Below are positions 1 through 6,252 of a stretch of 8,295 bases of DNA, in pieces; the first letter of the stretch is position 1, and each line of letters starts with the position of its first letter. The notes beneath the pieces are model-generated. The model saw only the letters and a list, made by a program, of their open reading frames with translations, did not search any database and had not been told where the DNA came from. The stretch lies in the NCBI GenBank assembly GCA_022545745.1, contig JACZQL010000038.1:1-8295 (forward strand). Direction: 5' to 3'. The stretch comes from Deltaproteobacteria bacterium (GTDB lineage: Bacteria; Desulfobacterota_B; Binatia; UBA9968). The position numbers were made by a program, and so were the translations under genes.

Positions 1-12
1 TTGTGGATTCGG

Positions 13-44
13 GACTACTGACTACCGACTACTGACCTCTGACC
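13..44. repeat. Heptamer tandem array, GACTACY type
   Basis: Four and a half consecutive 7-bp units can be read: GACTACT, GACTACC, GACTACT, GACCTCT, then GACC. The last units are degenerate. The array is non-coding and lies upstream of the cyclase gene. It is the reverse-complement family of the array at 70-104, and three units of each could pair (27-32 with 74-79, 20-25 with 81-86, 13-18 with 88-93), giving a long hairpin with a loop of roughly 40 nt. The 8-mer GACCAGGA also occurs twice at its edges (41-48 and 62-69). Its function is unknown; it is probably a dispersed intergenic repeat. Confidence 0.75.
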
Positions 45-69
45 AGGATCCGGGGATTGACGACCAGGA

Positions 70-104
70 GTCTGTAGTCCGTTGTCCGTAGTCTGTTGTC
101 TCTT
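70..104. repeat. Heptamer tandem array, GTCYGTW type (inverted partner)
   Basis: Five 7-bp units follow one another: GTCTGTA, GTCCGTT, GTCCGTA, GTCTGTT, GTCTCTT. Read on the opposite strand the core is GACWAC, the same as the array at 13-44, so the two arrays form an interrupted inverted repeat. No ORF of interest crosses it. It may fold as a cruciform or RNA hairpin, but the A/T alternation in the cores leaves mismatches in the stem. Confidence 0.75.
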
Positions 105-114
105 TACGCTGCCC

Positions 115-142
115 ACTCAGTACTCAGCACTCGGAACTTAGT
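115..142. repeat. Heptamer tandem array, ACTCAGY type
   Basis: Four 7-bp units with a different core from the two preceding arrays: ACTCAGT, ACTCAGC, ACTCGGA, ACTTAGT. The 3' flank contains CTGAG (144-148), which could pair with the CTCAG core of the first two units. It shares the 7-bp period with its neighbours, which suggests one mechanism of expansion (replication slippage or a common dispersed element). Confidence 0.65.
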
Positions 143-255
143 CCTGAGCACGCTATGCGCTTAGCGATTTAGCCTCTGCGGTGATATTCTTAAAGGGCTT
201 TCTTTCTGTGTTGAAGTCGTTCTGTTAAACATTCTATTGGTAAGAATATAAAAAT

Positions 256-262
256 AAGGAGG
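256..262 (+). promoter_or_regulatory. Strong ribosome binding site for the cyclase gene
   Basis: AAGGAGG is a near-perfect Shine-Dalgarno match with a 6-nt spacer to the ATG at 269. It fixes the start codon of the cyclase-family gene, which might otherwise be doubted because the exported N-terminus is rather long. Confidence 0.9.
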
Positions 263-268
263 AGAGAA

Positions 269-1093
269 ATGAAAGGGTCCCTTGGCAGACAGAAAATTAG
301 CATTCTTGGATCAGTCCTGAAGAGAGAGATCTGGCTCATAGCCTTCTGCCTGCTCCTTGTGCCCAGGGCCGCTTCAGCGGTTGATGAATCCAAGATCGTC
401 GATCTCACCTATGCCTTTGACCGGGCCACCGTCTACTGGCCTACGGCCAAACCCTTTATGCTGGAGAAGGTTGCTGCCGGCTGGACCGACGCGGGATTCT
501 GGTATGCGGCCAACAATATCTCGTTGGCGGAGCACGGTGGCACTCATCTGGACGCACCGATCCACTTCGCCGAAGGGAAATGGACCGCGGATGAGATCCC
601 CTTGGACAAACTTATTGGTCCGGCCACGGTCATCGATGTACGAAGCCAGGCGGCCCGAGACCCGGATTATCGCGTCACGGTGGAAGACATCCGGAGGTGG
701 GAAAAAGCCCATGGCCGGATTCCTGACGGGGCCATCGTGCTGGTCCTGACGGGGTGGGGCCAATTTTGGCCGGATAAGAAAAAATATCTGGGTACCGACA
801 AACCCGGTGACGTGGACCATCTGCATTTTCCCGGATTATCCCGGGAGGTGGCCGAGTTTTTGGTCAAAGAACGGGTGATCGATGCTGTGGGCATTGACAC
901 CGCGAGTTTGGATTATGGACAGTCCAAGGATTTTATTGCCCACAGGATTCTCAATGGGGCCAACAAGCCCGGTTTGGAGAACGTCGCCAACCTGGATCGT
1001 CTACCTCCAAGGGGTGCCACGCTGATAGCCCTTCCCATGAAGATCAAAGGGGGATCTGGGGGACCGGTACGAATTATTGCCCTTCTGCCTTGA
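269..1093 (+). CDS. Exported cyclase-family metal-dependent hydrolase (kynurenine-formamidase-like)
   Basis: A 274-residue protein of the cyclase family (Pfam Cyclase, PF04199), whose members include bacterial kynurenine formamidase KynB and related metal-dependent amide or lactone hydrolases. The metal-binding signature HGGTHLDAPIH lies at residues 89-99 (H89, H93, D95, H99). Downstream are the conserved AHR (H225) and LENVANL (E237) segments and the family's C-terminal LPMKIKGGSGGPVR motif, so the core looks complete. Residues 1-37 resemble a Sec signal peptide: basic residues up to K18-R19, a hydrophobic stretch about 21-31, and a likely cut after A35-S36-A37. This implies action outside the cytoplasm, whereas KynB itself is cytoplasmic. 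The ATG has a strong SD. The true substrate cannot be told; a role in tryptophan breakdown is not supported by any neighbour. The next long gene starts 64 bp downstream on the same strand, so co-transcription is plausible. Confidence 0.9.
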   Translation: MKGSLGRQKISILGSVLKREIWLIAFCLLLVPRAASAVDESKIVDLTYAFDRATVYWPTAKPFMLEKVAAGWTDAGFWYAANNISLAEHGGTHLDAPIHFAEGKWTADEIPLDKLIGPATVIDVRSQAARDPDYRVTVEDIRRWEKAHGRIPDGAIVLVLTGWGQFWPDKKKYLGTDKPGDVDHLHFPGLSREVAEFLVKERVIDAVGIDTASLDYGQSKDFIAHRILNGANKPGLENVANLDRLPPRGATLIALPMKIKGGSGGPVRIIALLP

Positions 1094-1100
1094 GAGGAGG
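1094..1100 (+). promoter_or_regulatory. Orphan strong Shine-Dalgarno just after the cyclase stop
   Basis: GAGGAGG immediately follows the TGA at 1091-1093. It is 57 nt from the ATG of the AsmA-like gene, too far to serve it, but 5 nt from a TTG at 1106 that opens a 22-codon frame. This is the main reason for considering that small ORF. Confidence 0.45.
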
Positions 1101-1105
1101 CTAGC

Positions 1106-1174
1106 TTGCGCCTTCACCTGAGTTGCTTTAGCATGGAAAGAGTATTTTTTCGTTCCCATGAGAAAATTCTTTAA
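1106..1174 (+). CDS. Possible 22-codon leader ORF overlapping the AsmA-like start
   Basis: Reading from TTG at 1106 gives a 22-residue peptide (starting M-R-L-H-L-S-C-F and ending H-E-K-I-L) that stops at TAA 1172-1174, 17 nt inside the next gene in another frame. It has a canonical SD (GAGGAGG, 5-nt spacer), while the downstream ATG at 1158 has no good SD of its own. The layout is what translational coupling would need: ribosomes ending at 1174 could restart at 1158. The peptide matches no family I know, and the start is the rarer TTG. An alternative internal start is ATG 1133, which lacks an SD. It could equally be chance. Confidence 0.25.
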   Translation: MRLHLSCFSMERVFFRSHEKIL

Positions 1175-4100
1175 ATTTATTAGCCTACTAGCGGTCGGTG
1201 TCGTATTCCTCATCGTGCTGGTCCTTTTCGCGTTGCACCACTTGGTCCAGGTGGGAGAGTTCCGTCGTATCCTCATTCGTGAGATTGAAAAACGAACCCA
1301 ATTGAAAGTTAACGCGGGTAAAGCGGAGTATCAGGTGGGCAGGGTCATGGGTATCTCCATCCATGATTTTGTGTTGAGTGAGCCCAACAAGGCCCAGCCA
1401 CTCCTGGTATCGGAGAGGGTCGTCATCCAAATTTCCGTGTTGCCTTTACTGTGGCGCAAGATCGTCCTCGATGGGATCCTTTTCTACAATCCCCAGATTC
1501 GCTTTAACCGCACTTCGGGACGTAACCCTCGCTTGTTTGACTTAGTCGTTGCGCTGTTTGGATCCAATATTAACAAGGTGGTCATTGAGAATGGGCAGGT
1601 CGTCTTCCGAGAACCGCGCAAGGGTGGAGGCTTTACCACGACCTACTTCCATGACATGGATTTACAGCTCCGACATATTAAGCCAAAGGATGTTTCCCCC
1701 TTTGGGACCGGACCAGGGGTTTCGGCTCTGGGCTACAGCATTAACACGACCGTAGAGAAGGAAGGCCAACGGGCGGGGCTCGCGTCGGAGGGTGAGGTGG
1801 TTTTTCCTGACCGTAGCTTCGAGTTTCAACATGCCTGGCTGGATGTCCGCGTCGCGGTGGAGTCTTTGCCTGCAAGGCTATTGCCTGACTTCTTTGCCAA
1901 TCTCCTTCCCGTTAAGGGGGTCAATGGTGTACTCAGTTCAAGTATTCGTTGGCAGGGGATCCTGTCCGAGAGCCTACGAATCGATGGAGAGATCAATTTT
2001 AGGAAGCTCAAAGTTGCTTTTCCCAATCCCTCCATGAAGGCCTTGGTCCTGGGCGATGGCCGACTGGAGTTGGATTTGGGAGTGTCGCCGGGTGAGCTCC
2101 GTATTGAACGGCTCGTCTTTAACTCCAACGATATCGATCTGTCCGCACACGGCTTGGTGCGGTCTCCAGCCGAAAAAGACCCCTACGTGGAATTGAGCTT
2201 GACGTCGTCTTTCGTGTCCCTTTTGACGCTATGGAAGTATATACCACCGAATATTCTCAAGGCCTCCGCCGTTGGCTCCCTGATCAAGGGAGTGAAAGAG
2301 GGAGAATTGCGCTTGACCAACGCCCAAGTGAGAGGTCGCCTCTCACAGATCCGAGACGTATTTGGTCCTGCCTTCGAAGACCGACTAACGGTTCAAGCTG
2401 AGGTCAGGGGATTGAAATGGGTTCCGGCCAGGGGCCGTTATCTCCCTATCGAGAATCTGAGCGGACGGCTTGCGCTGGAAAAGGGAGTCCTGTCCTACAG
2501 CCGGTTCCAAGGGAACTACGGCCAGGTGGTGTTGGACGACATTGAGGGGAGCTACAGAATCTTTTCGGGCGGCGACCCCCTTGAAGTTCGTGTAAGGGGC
2601 ACCGCAGATCTCGAGCGGTTGTGGAAACAGTTGGCAGCGGATTTCTTACCCGATCGTCTAATCAAAGCGACGGGCGGTGTGCAGAATTTAAGCGGTATGG
2701 CTAAGTTCATTGTCTACCTTCGGACGGACTTTAAATCCCCCCTCTTTTACAGAGGCCAGGTCTTGCTGGAGGATGCAGGCATGCGCGTCGGAAATTTTGC
2801 TCTCTCCAGGGTTCACGGGCATGTATCCTTCTCTCCAAAGGAGATACGGACCGGTGGGGTGACCGTACGAATCGGGGGTACACCCATCCGCCTTGGCGGG
2901 GTTTTGCAGGGGTATCAGTCCGGTAAGCCAAACTTTGAACTTGTGGTGGATCTGCCTGAAGTTCGATTGGGAGGGGTGACCCGCATGCTTCTCTCCGTTG
3001 GTTCTCCTGAGGACCCGGGGACCGTCCGAGGTAAAGTGCATTATCGAGGCTCCTTGGGGATCAATGGGGACCGGCACCTCACTGGGTCGTTGGAGTTGGC
3101 TGGGGTTCAGCTTCCCCTTCGGTTGTTCAAGAAACCCATAAAAGATGTCTCTGGGCGATTAAAATTCGATCAATTCGGGGTAGACCTTGAGGGATTCAAA
3201 GGTCGAGTGGGGCGATACGATCTGGATTTCAGAGGTCGATATAATTATTTTGAAAAACCGCAGCTTACTTTCCTCGCCAAGGCCCCCGTTATGGACTTTA
3301 CCGAGCTCTTGCCTCGCGGCAAACCTAAAAAACCCCCTTCCCCCGCAGTGGAGCGTTGGTACAGGGGGCTCCAGGTGAAGGGTAGGATCAGCGTCGACAA
3401 CGGAGGCTATAAAGGTTTCTCGTTCACCGATCTCAAGTCCGATCTGTCCCTAAAGCAAAGACGGTGGGTCTTCGATAACTTCTCTGCCCAATCCCGGGGG
3501 GGGACCGTTCGAGGGACGGCATTCTTTGTGGACCACCCTGGAGAGGATCTCACCTTTTCCATAGCGCCAGACATCCAGAGACTGCCCGTAGAGGAAATGT
3601 TAGGGTTCTTTGGCATAAAAACGAGGGAGGTTACAGGGAGGGTAGATCTCTCCGGCACGTTCAATTCCACGGGCAAATCAGTACCCGAGAGGAAGAAGAA
3701 CCTCAATGGGGAGTTTAGGCTTCGAATGCAAGAAGGAATGATCCGGCGATTCAAAAGCCTTGTGCGTATCCTCAGTCTCATGGATCTTTCCCGCTGGTTC
3801 ACCCTGAGGATGCCGGATGTCAGCAATGAAGGTGTTCAATATCGAACTATCAGTGGCGACTTTAAGATAACCCAAGGGGTCTACTCCACCAGGGACCTCG
3901 TTCTGGATAGCGAGGACATTCGTATCAGTGGAACGGGAACCATCGATGGGTCCGATACCAATATGAATTTTGTCATTGCCGTTCGTCCCTTTCCAAAACT
4001 CGACGCCGCAGTGAACTATATTCCGATCCTGGGGAAGGGAATCGCGGGCATCAAAAACTCTCTACTGGTGGCGAGCTTCCGAATCAAAGGACCTGCAAAG

Positions 4101-4208
4101 AAACCAAGCATTACCCCCGCACCCTTCAGTACCCTCTCGGAGTTCTTCTTTGGCGCCCTGTCCATCCCCAGGGATATGATCGGTCTTCCGAAATGGGAAA
4201 AGAAATAA
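1158..4208 (+). CDS. Large AsmA/YhdP-like inner-membrane-anchored envelope protein
   Basis: A 1016-residue protein. Basic residues 2-6 followed by one hydrophobic helix (about 7-29) predict a short cytoplasmic N-terminus and a huge periplasmic part. Residues about 57-120 carry the AsmA N-terminal pattern: a GI-x-I-x-D-F-x-L-S-x-P stretch, then VSERVVIQISVLPLLWRKIV, then NPQIRF. The middle is a long run of alternating beta-strand sequence with G-x-L/I-D motifs, as in the beta-groove proteins AsmA, TamB and YhdP. The end (about 848-995) resembles the AsmA_2/YhdP C-terminal domain: LNGEFRLRMQEG, ISGTGTIDG, the YIPILG segment and a closing IKGPAKKPSITP. In Escherichia coli such proteins support phospholipid transport to the outer membrane; the same role is inferred here. 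ATG 1158 is the first usable start after an in-frame stop at 1119-1121, but no good SD precedes it. The gene contains an eight-G run at 3496-3503. Family assignment is firm, but the exact subfamily is not. Confidence 0.85.
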   Translation: MRKFFKFISLLAVGVVFLIVLVLFALHHLVQVGEFRRILIREIEKRTQLKVNAGKAEYQVGRVMGISIHDFVLSEPNKAQPLLVSERVVIQISVLPLLWRKIVLDGILFYNPQIRFNRTSGRNPRLFDLVVALFGSNINKVVIENGQVVFREPRKGGGFTTTYFHDMDLQLRHIKPKDVSPFGTGPGVSALGYSINTTVEKEGQRAGLASEGEVVFPDRSFEFQHAWLDVRVAVESLPARLLPDFFANLLPVKGVNGVLSSSIRWQGILSESLRIDGEINFRKLKVAFPNPSMKALVLGDGRLELDLGVSPGELRIERLVFNSNDIDLSAHGLVRSPAEKDPYVELSLTSSFVSLLTLWKYIPPNILKASAVGSLIKGVKEGELRLTNAQVRGRLSQIRDVFGPAFEDRLTVQAEVRGLKWVPARGRYLPIENLSGRLALEKGVLSYSRFQGNYGQVVLDDIEGSYRIFSGGDPLEVRVRGTADLERLWKQLAADFLPDRLIKATGGVQNLSGMAKFIVYLRTDFKSPLFYRGQVLLEDAGMRVGNFALSRVHGHVSFSPKEIRTGGVTVRIGGTPIRLGGVLQGYQSGKPNFELVVDLPEVRLGGVTRMLLSVGSPEDPGTVRGKVHYRGSLGINGDRHLTGSLELAGVQLPLRLFKKPIKDVSGRLKFDQFGVDLEGFKGRVGRYDLDFRGRYNYFEKPQLTFLAKAPVMDFTELLPRGKPKKPPSPAVERWYRGLQVKGRISVDNGGYKGFSFTDLKSDLSLKQRRWVFDNFSAQSRGGTVRGTAFFVDHPGEDLTFSIAPDIQRLPVEEMLGFFGIKTREVTGRVDLSGTFNSTGKSVPERKKNLNGEFRLRMQEGMIRRFKSLVRILSLMDLSRWFTLRMPDVSNEGVQYRTISGDFKITQGVYSTRDLVLDSEDIRISGTGTIDGSDTNMNFVIAVRPFPKLDAAVNYIPILGKGIAGIKNSLLVASFRIKGPAKKPSITPAPFSTLSEFFFGALSIPRDMIGLPKWEKK

Positions 4209-4210
4209 TG

Positions 4211-4249
4211 CGGCAGCTTGGACTTTTAACGGGAAGGGGTTAGCTGCCG
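4211..4249 (+). terminator. Hairpin directly after the AsmA-like stop codon
   Basis: CGGCAGCT (4211-4218) and AGCTGCCG (4242-4249) are perfect 8-bp inverted arms with a 23-nt loop, starting 2 nt after the TAA at 4206-4208. No T-run follows on the + strand, so it is not a classic intrinsic terminator. It may instead protect the mRNA 3' end or act with a termination factor. On the opposite strand the hairpin would be followed by a T-rich stretch, but no minus-strand gene needs it. Confidence 0.4.
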
Positions 4250-4268
4250 TGAGATGAGGGAAAGGTCA

Positions 4269-4281
4269 TCCGAAATTCGGA
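4269..4281. promoter_or_regulatory. Short perfect palindrome in the gap upstream of the ABC genes
   Basis: TCCGAA-A-TTCGGA has two 6-bp arms around one central base. Its symmetry and position, about 220 bp before the ABC exporter start, would suit a dimeric DNA-binding protein, but no regulator gene is nearby and no adjacent promoter boxes are convincing. It could be chance. Confidence 0.25.
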
Positions 4282-4360
4282 AGTAAACCTCGTACCACGG
4301 GATTACGTCTTTTCCCAGTTGTTCAATCCGGATCGGGGCTTACGCACGGGGCATTCTATC

Positions 4361-4421
4361 GTTCGACCTGCCGGTTCGACAAGCTCACGGCCCTGAGGCT
4401 CTCGAAGGGGAGGCTCTCGAC
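4361..4421. repeat. REP-like palindromic element (TTCGACAAGCTCA type)
   Basis: The core TTCGACAAGCTCACGG begins at 4375 and can fold imperfectly onto TGAGGCTCTCGAA ending at 4406: TTCGA 4375-4379 pairs with TCGAA 4402-4406, AGC with GCT, and TCA with TGA around a small loop. Flanking partial copies exist: GTTCGAC occurs at 4361-4367 and 4374-4380, and GAGGCTCTCGA at 4395-4405 and 4410-4420 with a 15-bp period. From memory, sequences of the form CTTCGACAAGCTCAGG are abundant dispersed intergenic repeats in many bacterial genomes. A related unit lies at 8146-8173. There is no transposase in the window, so it would be a non-autonomous element. Confidence 0.6.
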
Positions 4422-4455
4422 AGGTGGTACGGGGTAAAGGGGCTCCGTTGGAGTG

Positions 4456-4472
4456 ATGGGATCTCATCCCAT
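4456..4472 (+). promoter_or_regulatory. Tight hairpin in the leader of the ABC exporter operon
   Basis: ATGGGAT (4456-4462) and ATCCCAT (4466-4472) form a perfect 7-bp stem with a CTC loop, ending 31 nt before the ATG at 4504 and 14 nt before its presumed SD (GAAGGTG, 4487-4493). In RNA it would be a stable small stem just outside the ribosome footprint; in DNA it is a near-palindrome that could bind a regulator. No known riboswitch is recognised. Confidence 0.35.
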
Positions 4473-4503
4473 TGGCCCGCGAGTCTGAAGGTGTATTGAG
4501 ATT

Positions 4504-6252
4504 ATGACTGGCATGCAAAGGTTAAGGAGCTATCTCTGGCGCCATTGGCAGAGTTATCTCCTAGGCGGGTTTTGTCTTTTGATTACTGCCGCCCTGGTCA
4601 TGGTGATCCCTTGGTGGATTCGTGCAGCTGTGAGTGTCATCGAGCGCGGCGGGTCCAGGGAAGACGTGGTCACCTATGCCGTGATGATTATTGGAGCCGC
4701 CGTAGGCCAGGGATTGGTTCGGACTTTTTCCCGCTTTCTGATCTTCAATTCAGGTCGGGCCATCGAGTACGAATTGCGCAATGACATCTTTGCCCATCTG
4801 CTTAAACTCCCCCTCTCTTTTTACCGGTCCCAGATGACTGGGGATTTGATGTCCCGTGCCATCAACCACATCAATAGCGTGCGCATGCTCCTGGGCCCGG
4901 GGATCCTAAACCTTATCAATGCCCCTCTGTACTACCTCTTTGCGATGGTTCTGATGCTGAGAATAGACCTGCGCATGACCTTGGTGGTGGTTTTGACCTA
5001 TCCCCTTATGGCGTGGGCCTTTCGAAAGTTTAGGGGCAAAATCCAGGTGGCCTCCCTCAAAGTGCAACAGCAAATGTCCGTTTTGAGTAGCCATGTCCAG
5101 GAAAATCTCAGCGGCATCCACGTGGTGAAGGCCTACGGGAGGGAACAGGACCAGACTCGCCAATTCATGGAATTCAACGAGGAGTATCAAGTAAGGAATA
5201 TGGATCTAGCCCGGCTCCGAGGCCTGGTTTACCCCTTCATGGGAGGGATTAGCGGGATGACGATCCTCGTGGTCCTCTGGTATGGGAGCGTCCGGGTCAT
5301 TTCCGGGGATCTGATGATCGCCGATGTCGTCGCCTTCATTGCCTACCTCAATGTGCTGGCTTGGCCCACGGCGGCCTTTGGTTGGATGCTTGCCCTACTG
5401 GAAAGGGGCAAGGCCTCCATGGAGAGGATCGAAGAGATCTTCAAGGTGGAGCCCGCCATTGCCGATCCGCCTTCACCGGTTCCCATACCGGACTCCCGGG
5501 AGGGTATCGAATTCCGCAATGTCTGGTTTACCTATGACGGAAAGACCAACGGGGAGGCGGCCCTCAAGAACATCAGTTTCCACCTCCCGCGGGGACAGAA
5601 GTTGGGGATCGTGGGCCGTACGGGAGCGGGCAAAACGAGCCTGGTTCAACTCATCCCCAGGCTCTACGATGTCTCCTCAGGGGAGATCCGAATTGGCGGG
5701 CAGGATATCCGCACGGTGTCCCTATCGGATCTCAGGCGAACCTTAGGGTACGTCCCGCAGGATGCCTTTCTTTTCTCCACCTCACTTCGCAGCAATCTGG
5801 CCTATGGCCGGGATGGGGCCACCGATGAGGCCATTGAGAAAGCCGTGCGAACCGCCCGGCTGGATCAAGATGTTGAAAGCTTCATTCAGGGGTTGAATAC
5901 CATTGTCGGGGAGAGAGGCGTCGCCCTCTCCGGCGGACAAAAACAACGGGCCACATTAGGCCGGGCCATCCTCTTCGACTCACCCTTTATCATTTTGGAC
6001 GATTGTCTCTCCAGCGTCGACGCCCAGACGGAAAAGGAGATTCTCGAGGAATTCAAAGACCTCCTTAAAGAAAAGACGACCATTATTATTTCCCATCGGA
6101 TCTCAGCCGTAAAAGAGGCCGATGAGATATTGGTCCTGGACGACGGGGAGGTGGTGGAGCGGGGAGATCACCAGGCTTTGATTCAAAAGGGAGGGATCTA
6201 CGCGGATCTCTTCCACCACCAGCAGTTGTCGGAAGAACTGGAGCAGCTGTAG
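4504..6252 (+). CDS. ABC exporter half-transporter, subunit 1 (degenerate ATP site)
   Basis: A 582-residue fused membrane plus ATPase protein of the multidrug/lipid exporter type (similar in layout to Bacillus YheI or E. coli MdlA). Six membrane helices lie at about 17-39, 55-80, 131-152, 157-176, 243-264 and 273-298. The ATPase domain follows from about 335: A-loop Y344, Walker A GRTGAGKT 371-378 (K377), Q-loop Q419, intact signature LSGGQ 475-479, Walker B FIILD ending at D499, and H-loop H531. The residue after Walker B, normally the catalytic Glu, is D500 (ILDDCLSSVD), so its own ATP site should be weak or inactive in hydrolysis. Its LSGGQ serves the active site of its partner. The start has an SD-like GAAGGTG with a 10-nt spacer; Met4 is an alternative. 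The stop TAG abuts the partner's ATG, so the two are surely made together. The substrate is unknown. Confidence 0.93.
   Translation: MTGMQRLRSYLWRHWQSYLLGGFCLLITAALVMVIPWWIRAAVSVIERGGSREDVVTYAVMIIGAAVGQGLVRTFSRFLIFNSGRAIEYELRNDIFAHLLKLPLSFYRSQMTGDLMSRAINHINSVRMLLGPGILNLINAPLYYLFAMVLMLRIDLRMTLVVVLTYPLMAWAFRKFRGKIQVASLKVQQQMSVLSSHVQENLSGIHVVKAYGREQDQTRQFMEFNEEYQVRNMDLARLRGLVYPFMGGISGMTILVVLWYGSVRVISGDLMIADVVAFIAYLNVLAWPTAAFGWMLALLERGKASMERIEEIFKVEPAIADPPSPVPIPDSREGIEFRNVWFTYDGKTNGEAALKNISFHLPRGQKLGIVGRTGAGKTSLVQLIPRLYDVSSGEIRIGGQDIRTVSLSDLRRTLGYVPQDAFLFSTSLRSNLAYGRDGATDEAIEKAVRTARLDQDVESFIQGLNTIVGERGVALSGGQKQRATLGRAILFDSPFIILDDCLSSVDAQTEKEILEEFKDLLKEKTTIIISHRISAVKEADEILVLDDGEVVERGDHQALIQKGGIYADLFHHQQLSEELEQL

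Noticed and set aside
151..166. Small hairpin CGCTA/TAGCG
   Set aside because: Five base pairs with a 6-nt loop is common by chance and there is no supporting context.
211..240. Possible sigma-70 promoter (TTGAAG with TATTGG, 18-bp spacer) before the cyclase gene
   Set aside because: The region is AT-rich and a promoter is expected here, but both boxes match poorly and other pairings (such as TATAAA at 247-252) are equally weak or too close to the SD.
3407..3826. Minus-strand 139-codon frame within the AsmA-like gene
   Set aside because: Arg/Ser/Leu-rich shadow of the clear coding frame on the + strand.
4291..4431. 8-bp inverted pair CGTACCAC (4291-4298) and GTGGTACG (4424-4431) flanking the REP-like element
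   Set aside because: It could suggest element ends, but 8-bp matches at this distance are expected by chance fairly often, and neither a target duplication nor extension of the match is visible.
4303..4518. Minus-strand open frame of 71 codons in the gap before the exporter
   Set aside because: It is built largely from the REP-like element and its flanks and runs into the exporter start; there is no domain or convincing SD.
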